A stretch of 64,000 bases of DNA, from assembly GCA_030435675.1 (NCBI GenBank), contig CM059622.1, positions 11,346,001-11,410,000 of the forward strand. The letters are read 5' to 3'. This document shows, in pieces, positions 11,909 through 23,286 of this stretch (positions within the stretch are counted from its first letter, which is position 1; each line of letters begins with the position of its first letter). The stretch comes from Steinernema hermaphroditum. Its lineage: Eukaryota > Nematoda > Chromadorea > Rhabditida > Steinernematidae. Made by a program: the position numbers and the translations under genes. The notes under the pieces are model-generated. The model did no database searches. It was not told the DNA's origin and saw only the letters and a list, made by a program, of their open reading frames with translations.

Positions 11909-13583
11909 ATGAGCACCACGAGGCGCGGAACGAAACGAGGCGCCGTCGGTTCTGACGAAAACGGTAATTTTCGCGTCGTTTTCCCAAGTTGTCCTTCTTT
12001 TCTAGTGTATCCAATGTTCAACAAGAAGAAGGCAGTGCAACCCGTTGCAGTGAAGGGGACATGGGACGCTGTCAGCGACGAACTACTTGTCTTCAGCCCG
12101 AGCGATCATCGACCATCGGAGAAAGTCGCCGGATTCGATCTGGGTTTGTTCTGAATCCGCGTTCATCAGTTGTTGTTCTTTTAGATTACACGCTGATTGC
12201 CACAAAGTCGGGCAGAACATTCCCCGTTGATGTCAACGACTGGAAGTTGTGGCACGACTGCGTCCCCCAGAAGTTGAGGAAGGCGCACGAGGATGGCATG
12301 AAGATCGTTATCTTCACCAATCAGAAGGGTGTCCAGGTATGGCAACAGCGATTCAGAACAGTTGACTGTGTGTCGTTTAGACGGGAAAACTCACTGCCGC
12401 CGATTTGAAAAAAAAGCTACAGAGCATCCTGGCCAAGTTTGACTTCCCTGTCCAGGTGTTTGCTTCTCTCGGGCCTCCTTCGTTCCGGAAACCGTACGTC
12501 GGAATGTGGACGTACATGGAGGACAACTACAACGACGGTGTTCCGGTGAATAGGGAAGAATCGCTCTACGTGGGGGACGCGGCAGGAAGGACGAAAACGA
12601 AGGTAAGGGCTTTTGTTTTTTGTCCAAATTTTTGCCACCCTATCCTTATCTATCCTTTGATCTTCATCTTGGAGCACAAGCCACACGTCGGATAACGCCA
12701 GTTTCAATATGAACCTTAATAACCCAGTGCAATTAGATTCGTTTCAGCTTCGCAAGAAGGATCACTCTCTGTCGGATCGGCTGTTTGCGCACAATCTCTC
12801 CGTGCAATTCAAGACCCCCGAACAGTTCTTCCTTGGACAAAAGACGGAGGACGAGTTCTGCATGCCTGAGTTCATGCCCGAAAAGGTCCTTGTGGCCGAG
12901 AAGAAGCTATTCGTGCCTGGTACGTGAATGACCATCGTAATGTGCCTTAACCGAAGCGTGTTAGACATGTCCTTCCCCTCCCCCCAGCAAGAAGTTATCA
13001 TTTTCGTTGGCGCCCCAGGAAGTGGCAAATCGACGGTGGCGAAGATGCTTCGCGACAACCACGACTATCAGCACGTGAACAGAGATACGCTAAAAACCTG
13101 GCAAGCGTGTATTGCCGCCGCCGATGGGTTCTTGAGGGACAAGCACAGTGTTGTCATCGACAATACGAGTCCCGATAAGGAGTCACGGTAACGTCGACAA
13201 CGTGCTGGCTCCGATACCAATTCAACTTTCTAGCGCCCGCTACGTTGAGTTGGCAAAGAAGCACAACGTTCGCTGTCGCTGCTTCGTGATGACGACGCCG
13301 CTAGACCACTCGAAACACAACGCCACATTTAGAACCATAATAAATCCCCAACACGAGCACATTCCGAGAATTGCATTCAATATGTACAAAAGCAAATACG
13401 AGGTAAGTTCGTCTCATAAGAACACATCAGTGAAGACACCGAGAGATCAGAAAAGCTATTTTAATTATTTAGGAGCCAGCGGAAAGTGAAGGTTTCGACG
13501 AGATCGTCAATGTCAATTTCGTCCCCACCTTTGAAGATGATGAAGCACAACGGATCTATTCGTATTATCTGATGGAGTCATAA
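11909..13583 (+). CDS. Bifunctional polynucleotide kinase/3'-phosphatase (PNKP)
   Basis: PNKP restores 5'-phosphate and 3'-hydroxyl ends during DNA break repair in the nucleus. Eight exons keep phase (11909-11963, 12006-12143, 12185-12336, 12381-12602, 12748-12919, 12992-13187, 13234-13402, 13473-13583), giving 404 residues. The phosphatase comes first: FDLDYTL (the two catalytic aspartates), VIFTNQ and YVGDAAGR. The kinase follows: the Walker A loop [20 protein letters not shown] and VVIDNTSPD. There is no N-terminal FHA domain, which human PNKP uses to bind XRCC1/XRCC4; the basic N-terminus KKKAV instead follows a 20-residue leader. Odd points are Tyr in place of Gly in the usual DxDGT phosphatase motif, and a first intron of 42 nt that could be retained in frame. 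The ATG at 11909 was chosen because the upstream ATG (11889) meets a stop at once. Confidence 0.93.
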
Positions 13584-13721
13584 TAATTGTACCTTAATTG
13601 GTATACATATGTACAATCATTTATATTCGAGTTGAGGATGTCATCAAAACTTCAGCCACAAACGGTAATAGCGCCCAAGCGCAAATCAGGAAAGAGAAGC
13701 ATATTTTCCAGCACAAAGCCA

Positions 13722-15310
13722 TTACTTCCTCTTGTGCTTTTTCTTTGTCTTTCCCCTCTCCCGGTGTTCCTTTTCTTCTGTTTGTGCGGTATGCGTTTCT
13801 GCCGAATCTTCGCTGGTCTTACTTTCTGCAGGCCCGCGGCTCGATTTGGATAACTTCTTTTTGAGTTCGGCCAGCTTTTTCCTTATGTCAGGCTTGTTCG
13901 CCCTCTCCTTCTTCCTCTCGAGAGGCACCGTATTGTATTCTCGCTCGAAGAACGCGCGAAATTCAGCCATCGACCAGCGGCGTTCATGGTTCTTGCACCA
14001 TGCCTTTCTGATTACAACCTCGGCAATATTTTCCGGCGTAGTGGGCGCCATTTTGTCGTTGTCGGCGTTGTCCGCCCAAAATCTGGAATGAACGAATAGA
14101 TAAGAAGTAGAAATGAAAGTGGACACCATGTCAAGTATCTGCTGATTGTTATAGCCGGGGAAGGGGGTGTCACCGTTTGAGTATATCTCCCAGACGAGCA
14201 CACCGTACGCGAAGACATCACTTTTCTGCACGAAGATATCCAGTTCCATGGACTCCGGTGCCATCCTTCTAACTGACAATTTCCTCGACGTTCCCATCTT
14301 GTATTCGGAGCCGACATAGGTCATTCCGAAATCTGATATCTTCAAAATTTTGCGCGTGTCGTAGAGACTGTTACAAGCGGCAATGTCACGATGGATAATT
14401 CCAACCAAGTGCAAATACTCCAGTCCGTACGCTGCAACAGCACACATTGTATGGATCCTGTCGCCGTCGGTAACTTCCAAACTTCCGCATCACTCGTGCT
14501 TCCTTCATGTTTGCGCGCATGAACGCTTTTGGCACGCATTTGACTGCTCTGCGTTATCTTGAAAGCCACCATGATCTTCTTCTTACCCCGGCGAAACACT
14601 CCCTTCGCGACTACGCCGAAGGCGCCATGTCCTAGTTCCTCCTTCGTTTCCACGTCCGCTGCTTTCAGTTCCCATGGTTGCTTGCTGATCGGCCGTACAA
14701 GAATCATGGATGACTTGCTAGGTTCACTAACGAGAGCAGTTTTTGTGCTGATGTGGTGGTTGATGAGATCCGTGATCGTCTTATACGTTTTGCCGTTAGT
14801 TTCGATGCACCATTCCTTGCCAACTTGCTGAACAACGATTGACTTGGTCTGAAAAGATCGGTAATAACCATCAGGCGGAAGCAAAGCCAACTCACGGGTT
14901 CTTCCTCCAAAATGAGTGACTTGTCAGTACCAGTCTTCTCGTCTTTACTGACGCGGATTGAGATCACGTACTGTGGTCCACCGGATTCGGCAGCCGTATC
15001 TGACATGCGAACGAGGAAGTCGCCTTTCTCCGTAAGCACCGCTGCTAGGTCTTCGGGAGGCAGGAACCCATGAAAGTACTCTGGGTCAACAACTGGGACC
15101 AGTTTCCTCGCCATTGTGACGCGTTCCCTAGACAGATTCTGAAATGGTGGTCATGTCCAGGTAAAAAATATCAGGTACTTCGACCACCTTCGAATTCACA
15201 TCATCCCTCCCTGTTCCACGCTTCTTGACGCCATCTGCCGACAGTTTCTTGCTTACGCCTTCCGCCGAAAGCTTCGTTTCCCGCGACTTCTTAGTTTTTG
15301 AAGCCATCAT
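13722..15310 (-). CDS. Fer-like SH2 non-receptor tyrosine kinase, apparently broken in the kinase N-lobe
   Basis: The order is a Lys/Ser-rich N-terminus, an SH2 domain (YFHGFLPPEDL, GDFLVRMS) and a tyrosine kinase, as in the expanded nematode Fer/Fps family. Exons read 15310-15179, 15138-14896, 14848-14125 and 14082-13722. The glycine loop GHGAFGVVAKG and the VAFK lysine are present, then HRDIAACN, ISDFG and a Lys-rich tail after the C-lobe. Two faults lie in the third exon. Near 14530 the frame shifts by one base at a run of four A (minus strand), so the helix-C segment MKEARVMRKF is in a second frame. Near 14482 the frame shifts again and the beta-4/beta-5, hinge and helix-D part (roughly 40-45 residues) is absent. 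HRDxAAR has Cys for Arg, and the usual RW(L/M)APE reads RRMAPE. Either a pseudogene or a local assembly fault. Confidence 0.75.
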
Positions 15311-15658
15311 GAAGACTGCGGCTCAGTGTCGATGTCGAGCTCCGATGCGCCTCTTCAACTCTTCGGACCGTCGCTTCCGCGTTCACCGCTCCACTTGAAT
15401 GACAGGAACGTTGACGCTCAAAACCCAAAAGTCAATCGTTGCGGGATCTGGCGCGATGGACCGCCAGATCCTGCCAGGAAGAGAACGTGACCGACCGGCC
15501 CATTGTGTCGAGCCAATTGGTTGTTCAGATTTTCACATTTCTTATCCTTATTACTTCTTTTCCCTGTGCTTTTTTTTTCTCCCTCTTTCGCTCCGTTTGA
15601 TTTTTTAATCGAGAAGCACTTTTTATTAAATCCACAAACACAGTCAAATGCTGTTTTC
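15311..15658. other. Spacer between two minus-strand genes
   Basis: About 350 bases between the end of the membrane-protein gene and the start of the kinase gene, on the same strand. The distance allows an operon, but no trans-splice signal is certain. No gene seen. Confidence 0.4.
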
Positions 15659-16364
15659 TCATGAAACGGCTTGCATTCCGGACATAGTTTTGTCAAAGTC
15701 GCTTTCAGGCATGATGAACTTGCTAAATGTCTTGTAGTCATCGCAGTAGTTTGACACAGACTTTTTTGTGACGATCTGAACACATTGCCAAGTTTCAAAT
15801 ACGTTATTGACACTCACCTCCTCAGCCCTTCGAGCTTCCTTCTGCTCCGGTTTGTGCTCTGCGAATGAGTCCTCCGACTTCCCAATTTTCAGCGATTGCT
15901 CACTTACTTCTTGAGTTCGCTGCGTTGGAAGCTTCTCTTTTTGCGTGATCCTTGACACTTTACCGTCTTGGGGCGAAGGCATCGGAGTAGGCAATCTGCC
16001 ATTCGGCGATGTCGTCTTAGGCGAAGATTGTTTTTTGCTTACGCACTGGAACCAAGACAAGATGACGACGGAAATCCCGGTGAATAGGGCGATAACAAAT
16101 CTAAATATCAAACAAGGTTGCAGTCGGAGGAAAGACAGATAACATACGTTCCATCCTGAAGAGCGAACATCTCGACTGGTTATTAATCAGCCAAGCGATC
16201 CTGTCAGCTGTCGACCGGTAATGAACCCGAAACGAAGTCTGAGTTGAGGCGTCGACTTGCAGAGTTCTGTCTATGTCTGCAAGACATATTCTGTTTCCAT
16301 ACGAGACCGACAGCGCAATATCAACGGTGTCTCGCAGCGATTTTATTGACCAAAAGTTGTTCAT
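15659..16364 (-). CDS. Uncharacterised single-pass membrane protein
   Basis: Not recognised. A first exon from the ATG at 16364 gives an 80-odd-residue soluble part. It joins (donor near 16149, acceptor near 16102) a hydrophobic segment FVIALFTGISVVILSW, then a long Lys/Glu/Ser/Thr-rich, probably disordered part. A clean GTGAGT...TTCAG intron of 42 nt (around 15826-15785) precedes a final Cys-containing stretch ending at 15659. The first junction uses a weak donor, because the better GTATGT nearby puts the next exon out of frame, so the N-terminus is the least secure part. The frame from 16111 could instead start the protein with the membrane segment. It lies upstream of the kinase gene on the same strand. 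Confidence 0.45.
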
Positions 16365-16596
16365 TCCATCATCACTTCGTCGTTGGGCATGCTGTAGGTC
16401 GACCGCTTTTTGAGGCCGTTTTCTGCTTTTGCTTTCAGTTTTTTTGTCTCAGCTGCGCGTGTTGTGCAATTACACGTTTTTTTTTTGCGTTGTGCATTTT
16501 GTGTAGTTGATTTCATTGTCCGTGTGTGTAAATCGTTCATTCCTGTGCTGTATCCCGTATATAACTGTTTCTTTTTCATTTTCAGATCAACTCAGC

Positions 16597-17178
16597 ATGA
16601 CGACGTGCTACCCGATGCGTGTCCAGTACGCTCCCGTATTCCGCCGCATCAATATGAACCATGGTTTGATGCGAAGCATCGTGCGCAACCAGATCGAGCG
16701 GGATGAATACGAGAAGCTGATGGCCAAGCGCTGCTCGTCATCGTCGTCCAGTAGTGACCAAGAGGTATCGTCCGTCCGTAGCCCTGTTTCGCCAGCTGAG
16801 TTGACTCCCGAGCGCATCGAAATGCGCCAGAAGATTCGTGCTCGCCTTGAAAGAGAACTGAACAACTCACCGAGTCCTGCTGACCTCACCGAGAAGCTGG
16901 CAACGTTGAGCATCTCGCAGACTGGCATTCCGAGCGTCAAGCCTGACAAGAAGCCGCTTTTTACGCTGGAGATCGTCAAGCAGAAGCAGCATAACGTCTA
17001 CACCATTTACAACGTAAGTAAAACAATCACTAAGCTTTAATTTTTGATGTTTTAGACCGATTGTGCTACTCGGCTGGCCAAGAAGATAGCCTCAGAATGC
17101 TACCTTGCTGATGAAGAGAGCCGCCTGGTACGCTTGCAAATAGAGAAATATCAAGAGGAGCACGGCAAGGTTAACTAA
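16597..17178 (+). CDS. Uncharacterised small basic/acidic protein
   Basis: Two exons (16597-17013 and 17056-17178, a 42-nt intron) encode 179 residues. The composition is hydrophilic, with a Ser run near residues 47-53, charged helical stretches such as ERIEMRQKIRARLERE, and a C-terminal part NTDCATRLAKKIASECYL. No signal peptide or membrane segment is present. The ATG lies 11 nt after TTTTCATTTTCAG, which could be a spliced-leader acceptor or the end of a 5' UTR intron; the open frame continues upstream but looks like non-coding sequence. No family recognised. Confidence 0.7.
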
Positions 17179-17557
17179 CCCAGATTTGTTTTATGTAGTA
17201 GTTGTTTTCCGCTCGGGTTTGTTAAGTTGTTGTAAAATATACCTTCGGACGTGTATTAAAGATGTCTTCCGTACGATCGTTTACTCGCCGGTTGTCGTGT
17301 GGTTCGGGCATATATTTTGTGCATTTGCCATCTCGCTTCTTGTCAAAAATGTGCCTATCTTTTGCAAGGCTCAAAGCAATGGTCGTCTAGACGGTTTCGT
17401 CTCCTTCTCATGCAGTCGTGCTCAGTTGAATGCCGTTCATTGCTCGAGGAAGGTCGCTTCTTCATTTAATTTCCTGCGACACGGACTTTGCTGAGCAGCT
17501 GTCGTCAGCAGTCCATAAAGTGGAACGTTGAATCGCAGCCGGTAAACCGAATTTGGA
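17179..17557. other. Short intergenic region
   Basis: About 380 bases between two plus-strand genes. An open frame here has no coding character. No other element recognised. Confidence 0.4.
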
Positions 17558-18384
17558 ATGCCCAGCTCGAAGCGCCGGAAGAAGGGCACTAATCGTGATC
17601 CCCAGCCGCCCAATGCCTCCGATCCGTCAAAGCTTGTGGGAATTGTTGCGTTTGTGTTTCACTTCTTCTCGTTCTTTTTAGCCAAAAAGGAGGAATCTGT
17701 CCAGTTTGAGAATGTCTTCGTCGTCTACTAGCAGGAGTAGCTCTTCTAGACGGCGGATGAAGAAGATGGAAATTATCACTCGACATCCTCGAGTGCAGCC
17801 CCCGGGAATTAAAAGTTGCGATAAGCCCGGAAACAAACTAACACCATCTAGTGGATCATCAAGTACGGGAGCTTCAAATTCCTCTGGCTCAGTAAGTGAT
17901 CAACCAGTTTTCCGAAATAAAATTTGATGTTTAGGAAGCGTCGCCTTCATGTTCTCCTGTAGGTTCATCACCACATACACGACTACCGTCTAAAGCGGGA
18001 CCGAAGATGCCCGCAATCTCTGCGTTCCCTGGGACTGAAACGGGGAAAGGGAAACCAGAAGAACCGAATGATATGACTCCCACAGTGTTTGAGGTGGTCG
18101 CGCCAAAGCAACCCGCTGCCACGGCTGTCCGAACGAACAAAGGAGCTACAACGACTGCGCCCAATGGAGGCAAACAAGAGGCAGGAGAGGTTCTGGTGGA
18201 GTTTGATCCGAAGAAGCCGCAACCGGAAATTCCTCGGCAAGGATCCGGGCCACCGATGGTCTGTGTAGATGAGACTCCTACCGCTTTCATAGCCCCACAA
18301 GCTGTCAAGAAGGACGATTTCAACCCACCGCCGAACTTTATATCCAAGTATCTGACTGTACATCCTCAACATCAGCCCAAGTGA
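17558..18384 (+). CDS. Uncharacterised Ser/Pro-rich, probably disordered protein
   Basis: Three exons (17558-17635, 17682-17891, 17935-18384) with consistent phase 0 junctions encode 245 residues. The N-terminus carries a basic cluster (KRRKK) and a later Arg/Ser tract (SRSSSSRRRMKK), suggesting a nuclear or nucleic-acid-associated protein. The remainder is Ser, Pro, Thr and Lys rich without a predicted fold, ending NFISKYLTVHPQHQPK. No signal peptide. Function unknown. The clean introns and the same-strand spacing make the gene model itself likely. Confidence 0.65.
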
Positions 18385-18806
18385 CTTATGTGACCGTGTA
18401 TGGTTCTATGGTTTTATTGGTAAACTGAGAGAGTCTGCCTTAGCATTATACGTTTTGCTTAATAGTGTAGTGTACGGGTGGAACCGTCCAGTAGATCTGC
18501 CATTGTTCCTATCGAAAAATGTATTTTTAGTCGAAAAAGGCGCACCCATATTAACGCTGATATTAACAACTGAGAAGCTCGATCAAGCAATTTGCAGCGA
18601 TTTAGTTAATATGAAACAACCAGTTTTCTGAATCGCAACCTTTTTCGCGTTCTTGTCACCTCCAGTTGAGTTGCAAAGCTCTGCGAATTCCTGGGAAAAA
18701 CACAGAACGCTTTATCTGGACACTCTCGGCTGTGGTGATCCCTCATGTTCCGCGGACGCGCACGCTTTTTGCCTGACCTTCGACCGGTTCCTTCTGCGTG
18801 GGTGCC
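18385..18806. other. Intergenic region before the collagen gene
   Basis: About 420 bases with no coding frame of note. The last part is GC-rich and leads into the collagen promoter. Confidence 0.4.
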
Positions 18807-18814
18807 CTTATAAG
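18807..18814 (+). promoter_or_regulatory. TATA-like box of the collagen gene
   Basis: CTTATAAG lies 33-40 nt before the collagen ATG, which leaves room for a very short 5' leader. This placement is common in highly expressed nematode structural genes. Confidence 0.4.
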
Positions 18815-18846
18815 CGCCGCCGTCGACGTCACCTGCATCGGCAGAG

Positions 18847-19781
18847 ATGTACGAAGTGAAGTTCCTCGTCGGCGTGGCCTCGGCCTGCTCCACGATCGCC
18901 CTCCTGACGTGCCTCTTCGTCATCCCCTCGCTCTACTCCACCATCAGCGAGACCCACGATGAGGTTGTCAGGGGCGTCGAGGCTTTCCGCGTCGACACCG
19001 ACGGCGCCTGGAGTGAGATGATGAGCGTGCAGCTCTCCGTCACTCCCCCAACGAAGCCCCGCGAGAACCCCTTCAATAGCATCTTCCGTCAGAAGCGCCA
19101 AGACTTCTCCGGACTCCCCGCCTGGTGCCAGTGCGAGCCCACGAAGCCCAAGTGCCCTCCGGGTCCGCCCGGTCCTCCTGGACAGCCCGGAAAGGATGGC
19201 GCTCCTGGCGTCCCCGGTCCCAAGGGAGTCGACAACGTCTCCACCTATGCTCCTCTCACTTGTGCTCCTGTCGTAAGTACTACCGTAGGAATCTGATCTT
19301 AATCGTCTACTTTCAGCCCAAAGACTGCGTCAAGTGCCCGGCTGGACCTCCCGGCCCCAAGGGACCCGATGGACCGTGTGGAGAGAAGGGACCCGACGGA
19401 AGACCCGGTCAACACGGAGCTCCCGGAAAGAACGGCCAGCCTGGTTCCACTGGATCCGCCGGAAACGCCGGTCAGCCCGGACCTGCTGGCCACCCTGGAC
19501 AGCCTGGCGCCCCCGGACAAGACGGCCAGCGTGGCAAAGGAAAGCCCGGACCTTGTGGAGTCTCTGGACCGCGCGGTCCTGCTGGAGCTCCTGGAAAGAA
19601 CGGAGAGAAGGGCACTAACGGAGCTGCTGGACCCCAGGGCCCCGCCGGACATCCTGGCCAGCCTGGAACTGCCGGACAGAACGGAAAGCCCGGACCCGCC
19701 GGAAACTGTGGACTTCCTGGCCAGGACGCCGCCTACTGTCCTTGTCCTCCTCGCTCGGCCGTCTTCGTTAACCGCCAGTGA
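18847..19781 (+). CDS. Cuticle collagen
   Basis: Two exons (18847-19272, 19317-19781) encode 296 residues. The N-terminal Col_cuticle_N domain holds the membrane/signal segment [19 protein letters not shown]. It is followed by a furin-type site RQKR (residues about 83-86), where the pro-part is cut before secretion to the cuticle. Then come a short Gly-X-Y block, a Cys-containing interruption, a long Gly-X-Y block rich in GQPG, GAPG and GKNG, and a short Cys-rich tail YCPCPPRS. The pattern of small triple-helical blocks bounded by Cys pairs is standard for nematode cuticle collagens, which trimerise and cross-link by disulfides and tyrosines. The GGA/CCC/CCT codon bias fits high expression. 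Which col gene it matches cannot be said. Confidence 0.95.
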
Positions 19782-20249
19782 TAACCATCTTTCTCCTTCT
19801 CTCAAATTCTTATTTCGTTTCGAATTAAATCAGCGATTTGGCATATTTCGTACAAAACACAATCACATTTTTTAGGACTAAACGATACCAGCACAATCTT
19901 ATGTCTCCTCACTGCAAAAGACAGAGGGGACAAATGCAAACATAGCTACGATAACATCAGCGATGTAAGAGAATATAATCAGAACCAGAGCATTCATGAA
20001 AGCAAAAGATGTTTGTGCAAAATCAGTGAAATCAGTTGAACTTCCGTACAATGCACTCCACGTGCCATGGAAAATCGGATATAGTCTGTGCACTCAATCC
20101 ATTCGAACTCTCGCTACACCAAACTTCCATTATTTATGCAAATTAGGCATGTGATAGTCGTTTATTCGCACAATCCGATCAAACCGCAGTCGTCTGCTCT
20201 CTTTTGGGTTCACTATTCGTTCGCGTCAACTCAGCAAGTGGAAGGGACG
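19782..20249. other. Spacer between collagen and transporter genes
   Basis: About 470 bases without a supportable gene. AACTCAG just before the transporter ATG could be a spliced-leader acceptor. Confidence 0.4.
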
Positions 20250-21898
20250 ATGACCGCTCTGCAGAAGGTGCCGATTCCAAGTGGTCGCTTCTATCACTTT
20301 TTTGAATTTAGAGTCCTTTCTTTCTGACCCAAGTCAGATGGCAGATAGCTTTGTGTGCTTGTCTTGGAATGGCTCTTCTGCAAGGGATGAGATGCAATTT
20401 TCCGGCGGCGAAGATTGCCATGATGGAGATGGATGAGGTGCCTCAGTGACCGTCCTCTTCTTGACGATGATCCTATTTCAGTTCAACTGGACAGAGCACG
20501 AAATCGCTCACTTCGAGAGCGCCTTCTTCTACGGGTATTCTGTTTCTCAAATTCCCGCTGGAATTTTGGCCACAAAGCTCTCGCCAACGAGGATATTCGG
20601 GTTTGCCGTATTTCTTGCTGGACTCTGCAACGTTCTAACCGTCTTGTCATTCTCCTGCAACTTTAACATGGGAGTGATTTTGGCACAAATTCTCCAAGGA
20701 ATAGGCCACGGACTAAGTCAGCCAGCCACTCATGGCGTTCTCCGTTTGTGGGCGCCTTTGCAAGAGAGAACCAAGCTGACGTCGGTGTCCTTCATGGGTC
20801 TCTATCTTGGAGTGATGTTTGGGGCGGGGCTTTCACCTACATTGACCATCCTGCATTGGTCAGGCTCCTTTTACTTTTATGGTAATGAATACAAACGTTT
20901 ACATATTTTCGTGTCCTATTCTAGCTGGTTTGGTTCTGTTGTGGACTCTTCTCTGGTTCTGCATAAGTGCCACATCTCCGAGGACTCATCGCTCGATTTG
21001 TGAAGCGGAACTAAACTACATAATCTCTTCCATTGGCGAAGATACGGAGTCCAACGTAAAGGTAGTGCAAGCACATGGTGGCGAACGTATCTCTTCTGTA
21101 GCTGACTGAAATCCCGTGGCTGAAAATGGTCACTTCGGTTCCTGTTTGGGCGACCATCATCGTTAACATCGCCCTCAATTGGAATATTTATATGTTTATC
21201 AACCAGCAGCTCTACTATTTGAACGCTGTTTTCGACATGCCCGCGGAGCAGGTTCGTGCACATGTAAAAGAGTGGAAACCAACGTGCTTTAGGCTGGCTG
21301 GATTGTGGCCCCTTCACAAATCCTACAGACCGTTGTTGTAACCATTACAGCCACATTGTCGGATAGGTTCATGACTTCCGGCAGATTCTCCAAGAAACTC
21401 ATAAGAAAAGGCTTCCTGGGGCTCGGCCTTCTCGCTCAAACGGCTTGCCTTGTTGGGCTAGGCACCGTAGCCATCAACTCGTACATTGCCGTCGCTCTCA
21501 TGATCGCGGCTTGCGCAGTTATCGGCTGCTCCTTTGCGCCATTCCTCGTGAATCAGTTCGATTTGGCTCCTTCCTATGCTCCTCTGATTCTCGGTCTCGA
21601 CAACACTTTGGGGGCGCTAGCAGGAGTCAGCGGATATGTGATCGAACCGCTTGCAGCCCAGGTACAGAAATGCTTTGCAGGCAATGGAAGAAGTTTCATT
21701 TAGGGCGAGAGTGGTTGGAAAACGTCTTTCCTCATCGGCGCCGCTGTCAACGTCGTCGGTCTTCTCGTATTCCAATTCTTTGGATCAGTTGAAGTGCAAA
21801 GTTGGGCAGAACCTGGAAAGAAGAATTCGAATATTGTGCTGGCATTGGATTCTTCAGAGCTGCAGGAAGAAAGTGAGAAGCATAAAGAACACGTTTGA
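20250..21898 (+). CDS. MFS anion/phosphate transporter, SLC17-like
   Basis: Seven exons (20250-20283, 20334-20437, 20482-20881, 20925-21061, 21102-21251, 21293-21661, 21704-21898) encode 462 residues with about twelve hydrophobic segments. SLC17-type features in order are RCNFPAAKIAMM after helix 1, SAFFYGYSVSQIPAGILATKL at helices 2-3 and its loop, ILQGIGHGLSQPATHGVL, the loop RTHRSICEAELNYI, EIPWLKMVTS before helix 7, and GLDNTLGALAGVSGYVIEPL near helix 11. Members move organic anions, phosphate or glutamate across plasma or vesicle membranes; the substrate cannot be told here. The acceptor of exon 2 (CCCAAG) is weak, so the first eleven residues are less certain. Nematodes carry many paralogues. 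Confidence 0.88.
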
Positions 21899-22194
21899 CA
21901 AGTTTATTGTTTCGTGTTGTACCTATTTATTGATAAAGTATCTCTTTGAACTAAATGACCTCACCCCGTTTTCTTCATTGGAAATTGCAGTAGGAAAGGC
22001 CTTTAATGAAATGTTCTTTAATTCTTTTCAATTCTTTTCGATAATTTGTTCTTTAATGCTTTCCGCTCTCATTGAGCATGCTTCACTGAACTCATTGTTA
22101 TTCTTTTTCTATTCTTGTGCATTGCCTTATTGATGTTTCATCCACGAAATTTTAAACAGAACCATTTGAAACGCTGACGAAGAAGTCTATTTCG

Positions 22195-22327
22195 TGCCTC
22201 AGCGAGCAAAGGCGATAAGTGTCTGCCTGTTGTCGGCTAGGACCTATACACTCGCTGAGGCACGTACTATAAGGTGTCCTTCGCGATAACACCAATGCCT
22301 CTTAAGCGCACAAGATTGTGAATGGGG
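22195..22327. repeat. Repeat copy 1 with a perfect 14-bp inverted pair
   Basis: This copy aligns with 22606-22745 through GTGCCT, AAAGGCGATAAG, TTGTCGGCTAG, ACCTATACA, TGTCCTTCGC and ATGCCTCTTAAG. Only this copy carries a perfect 14-bp inverted pair: CGTGCCTCAGCGAG at 22193-22206 and its complement at 22251-22264, with a 44-nt loop. Confidence 0.7.
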
Positions 22328-22605
22328 CAATAAGTCCCATGTTTACGTCTAAGTCAAGTCATTGATAAACTATTGTTTCCATATTAATAACTGAAAACAT
22401 CTATGGCTGTGCTGAGAATAATACCGAGAATTTGCTTGTATATTCTAAGCGCTGTTTTGGCCGCCAAAATTGCGATAGAAACCGCCTTTCCTAGTGGTTT
22501 ATGCAATCAAAAACAAGTTAATACCAGGGTTTCTGATTGCGTGTGAAAAAATGCTTTTGAAGTGAACCTTCGTGTGTCATTGAAGCTGTTTGTTTTCATT
22601 GTATT

Positions 22606-22745
22606 GTGCCTTAGCCAGTAAAGGCGATAAGCGTGGAAAGCGTTTCTGCCCTATTTGTTGTCGGCTAGCTAACACCTATACATACTTTGCTATGTCCTTC
22701 GCAATAACGGTAATGCCTCTTAAGTGCACAACATTATGAATGGGG
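22606..22745. repeat. Repeat copy 2
   Basis: Diverged direct copy of 22195-22327, about 410 bp downstream. It keeps the internal blocks but has lost the hairpin stem through substitutions and small indels. Confidence 0.7.
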
Positions 22746-23286
22746 AGGTGGATTTGCCGTGTTTACGTTTTTACGTCTGTTTACATTAAATTGAATGGTA
22801 ACTTGAATTTCATTAAGATATTTCTATAAGGTAAGGCTATTTCCATATTAATATAGTGAATTCATTATGTTCAGTGAGATCTTTTTCACCAGAAAGCTGG
22901 CGTGATATTAATACTTGCCCGCACATTCCGGTGCCAAAATAATGGTAGAAATGGATGGCCTTCATCGTTTAATGATCATATTGATCAAATTTCATTGACA
23001 GCTGCATTTCCATATGGCTGCTAGAAATTCGGACCTTTACATTGAAATGCCAATGTATTACAACCATAACAAGGATATTAATTGTTTTTTATATCCTACC
23101 AAGAACCCAGGCGATCTCAGCAATTCACTGTAATGTCATATTGTGTTTCGCTATAACATCCATTTCTAATTCATCGGCACACACTTGAAAACAAACAATT
23201 TTCTGTCCACATCATTTCGCAAATGCCCCACAGATTATATACGTACAGGTGCCGAGTTCTTTCATCTGCTTCTTGACAACGGCAAA

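Noticed and set aside
16507..16596. Upstream extension of the small protein at 16597
   Set aside because: The stretch is hydrophobic and T-rich, ends in a TTTTCAG acceptor just before the ATG, and looks like intron or outron.
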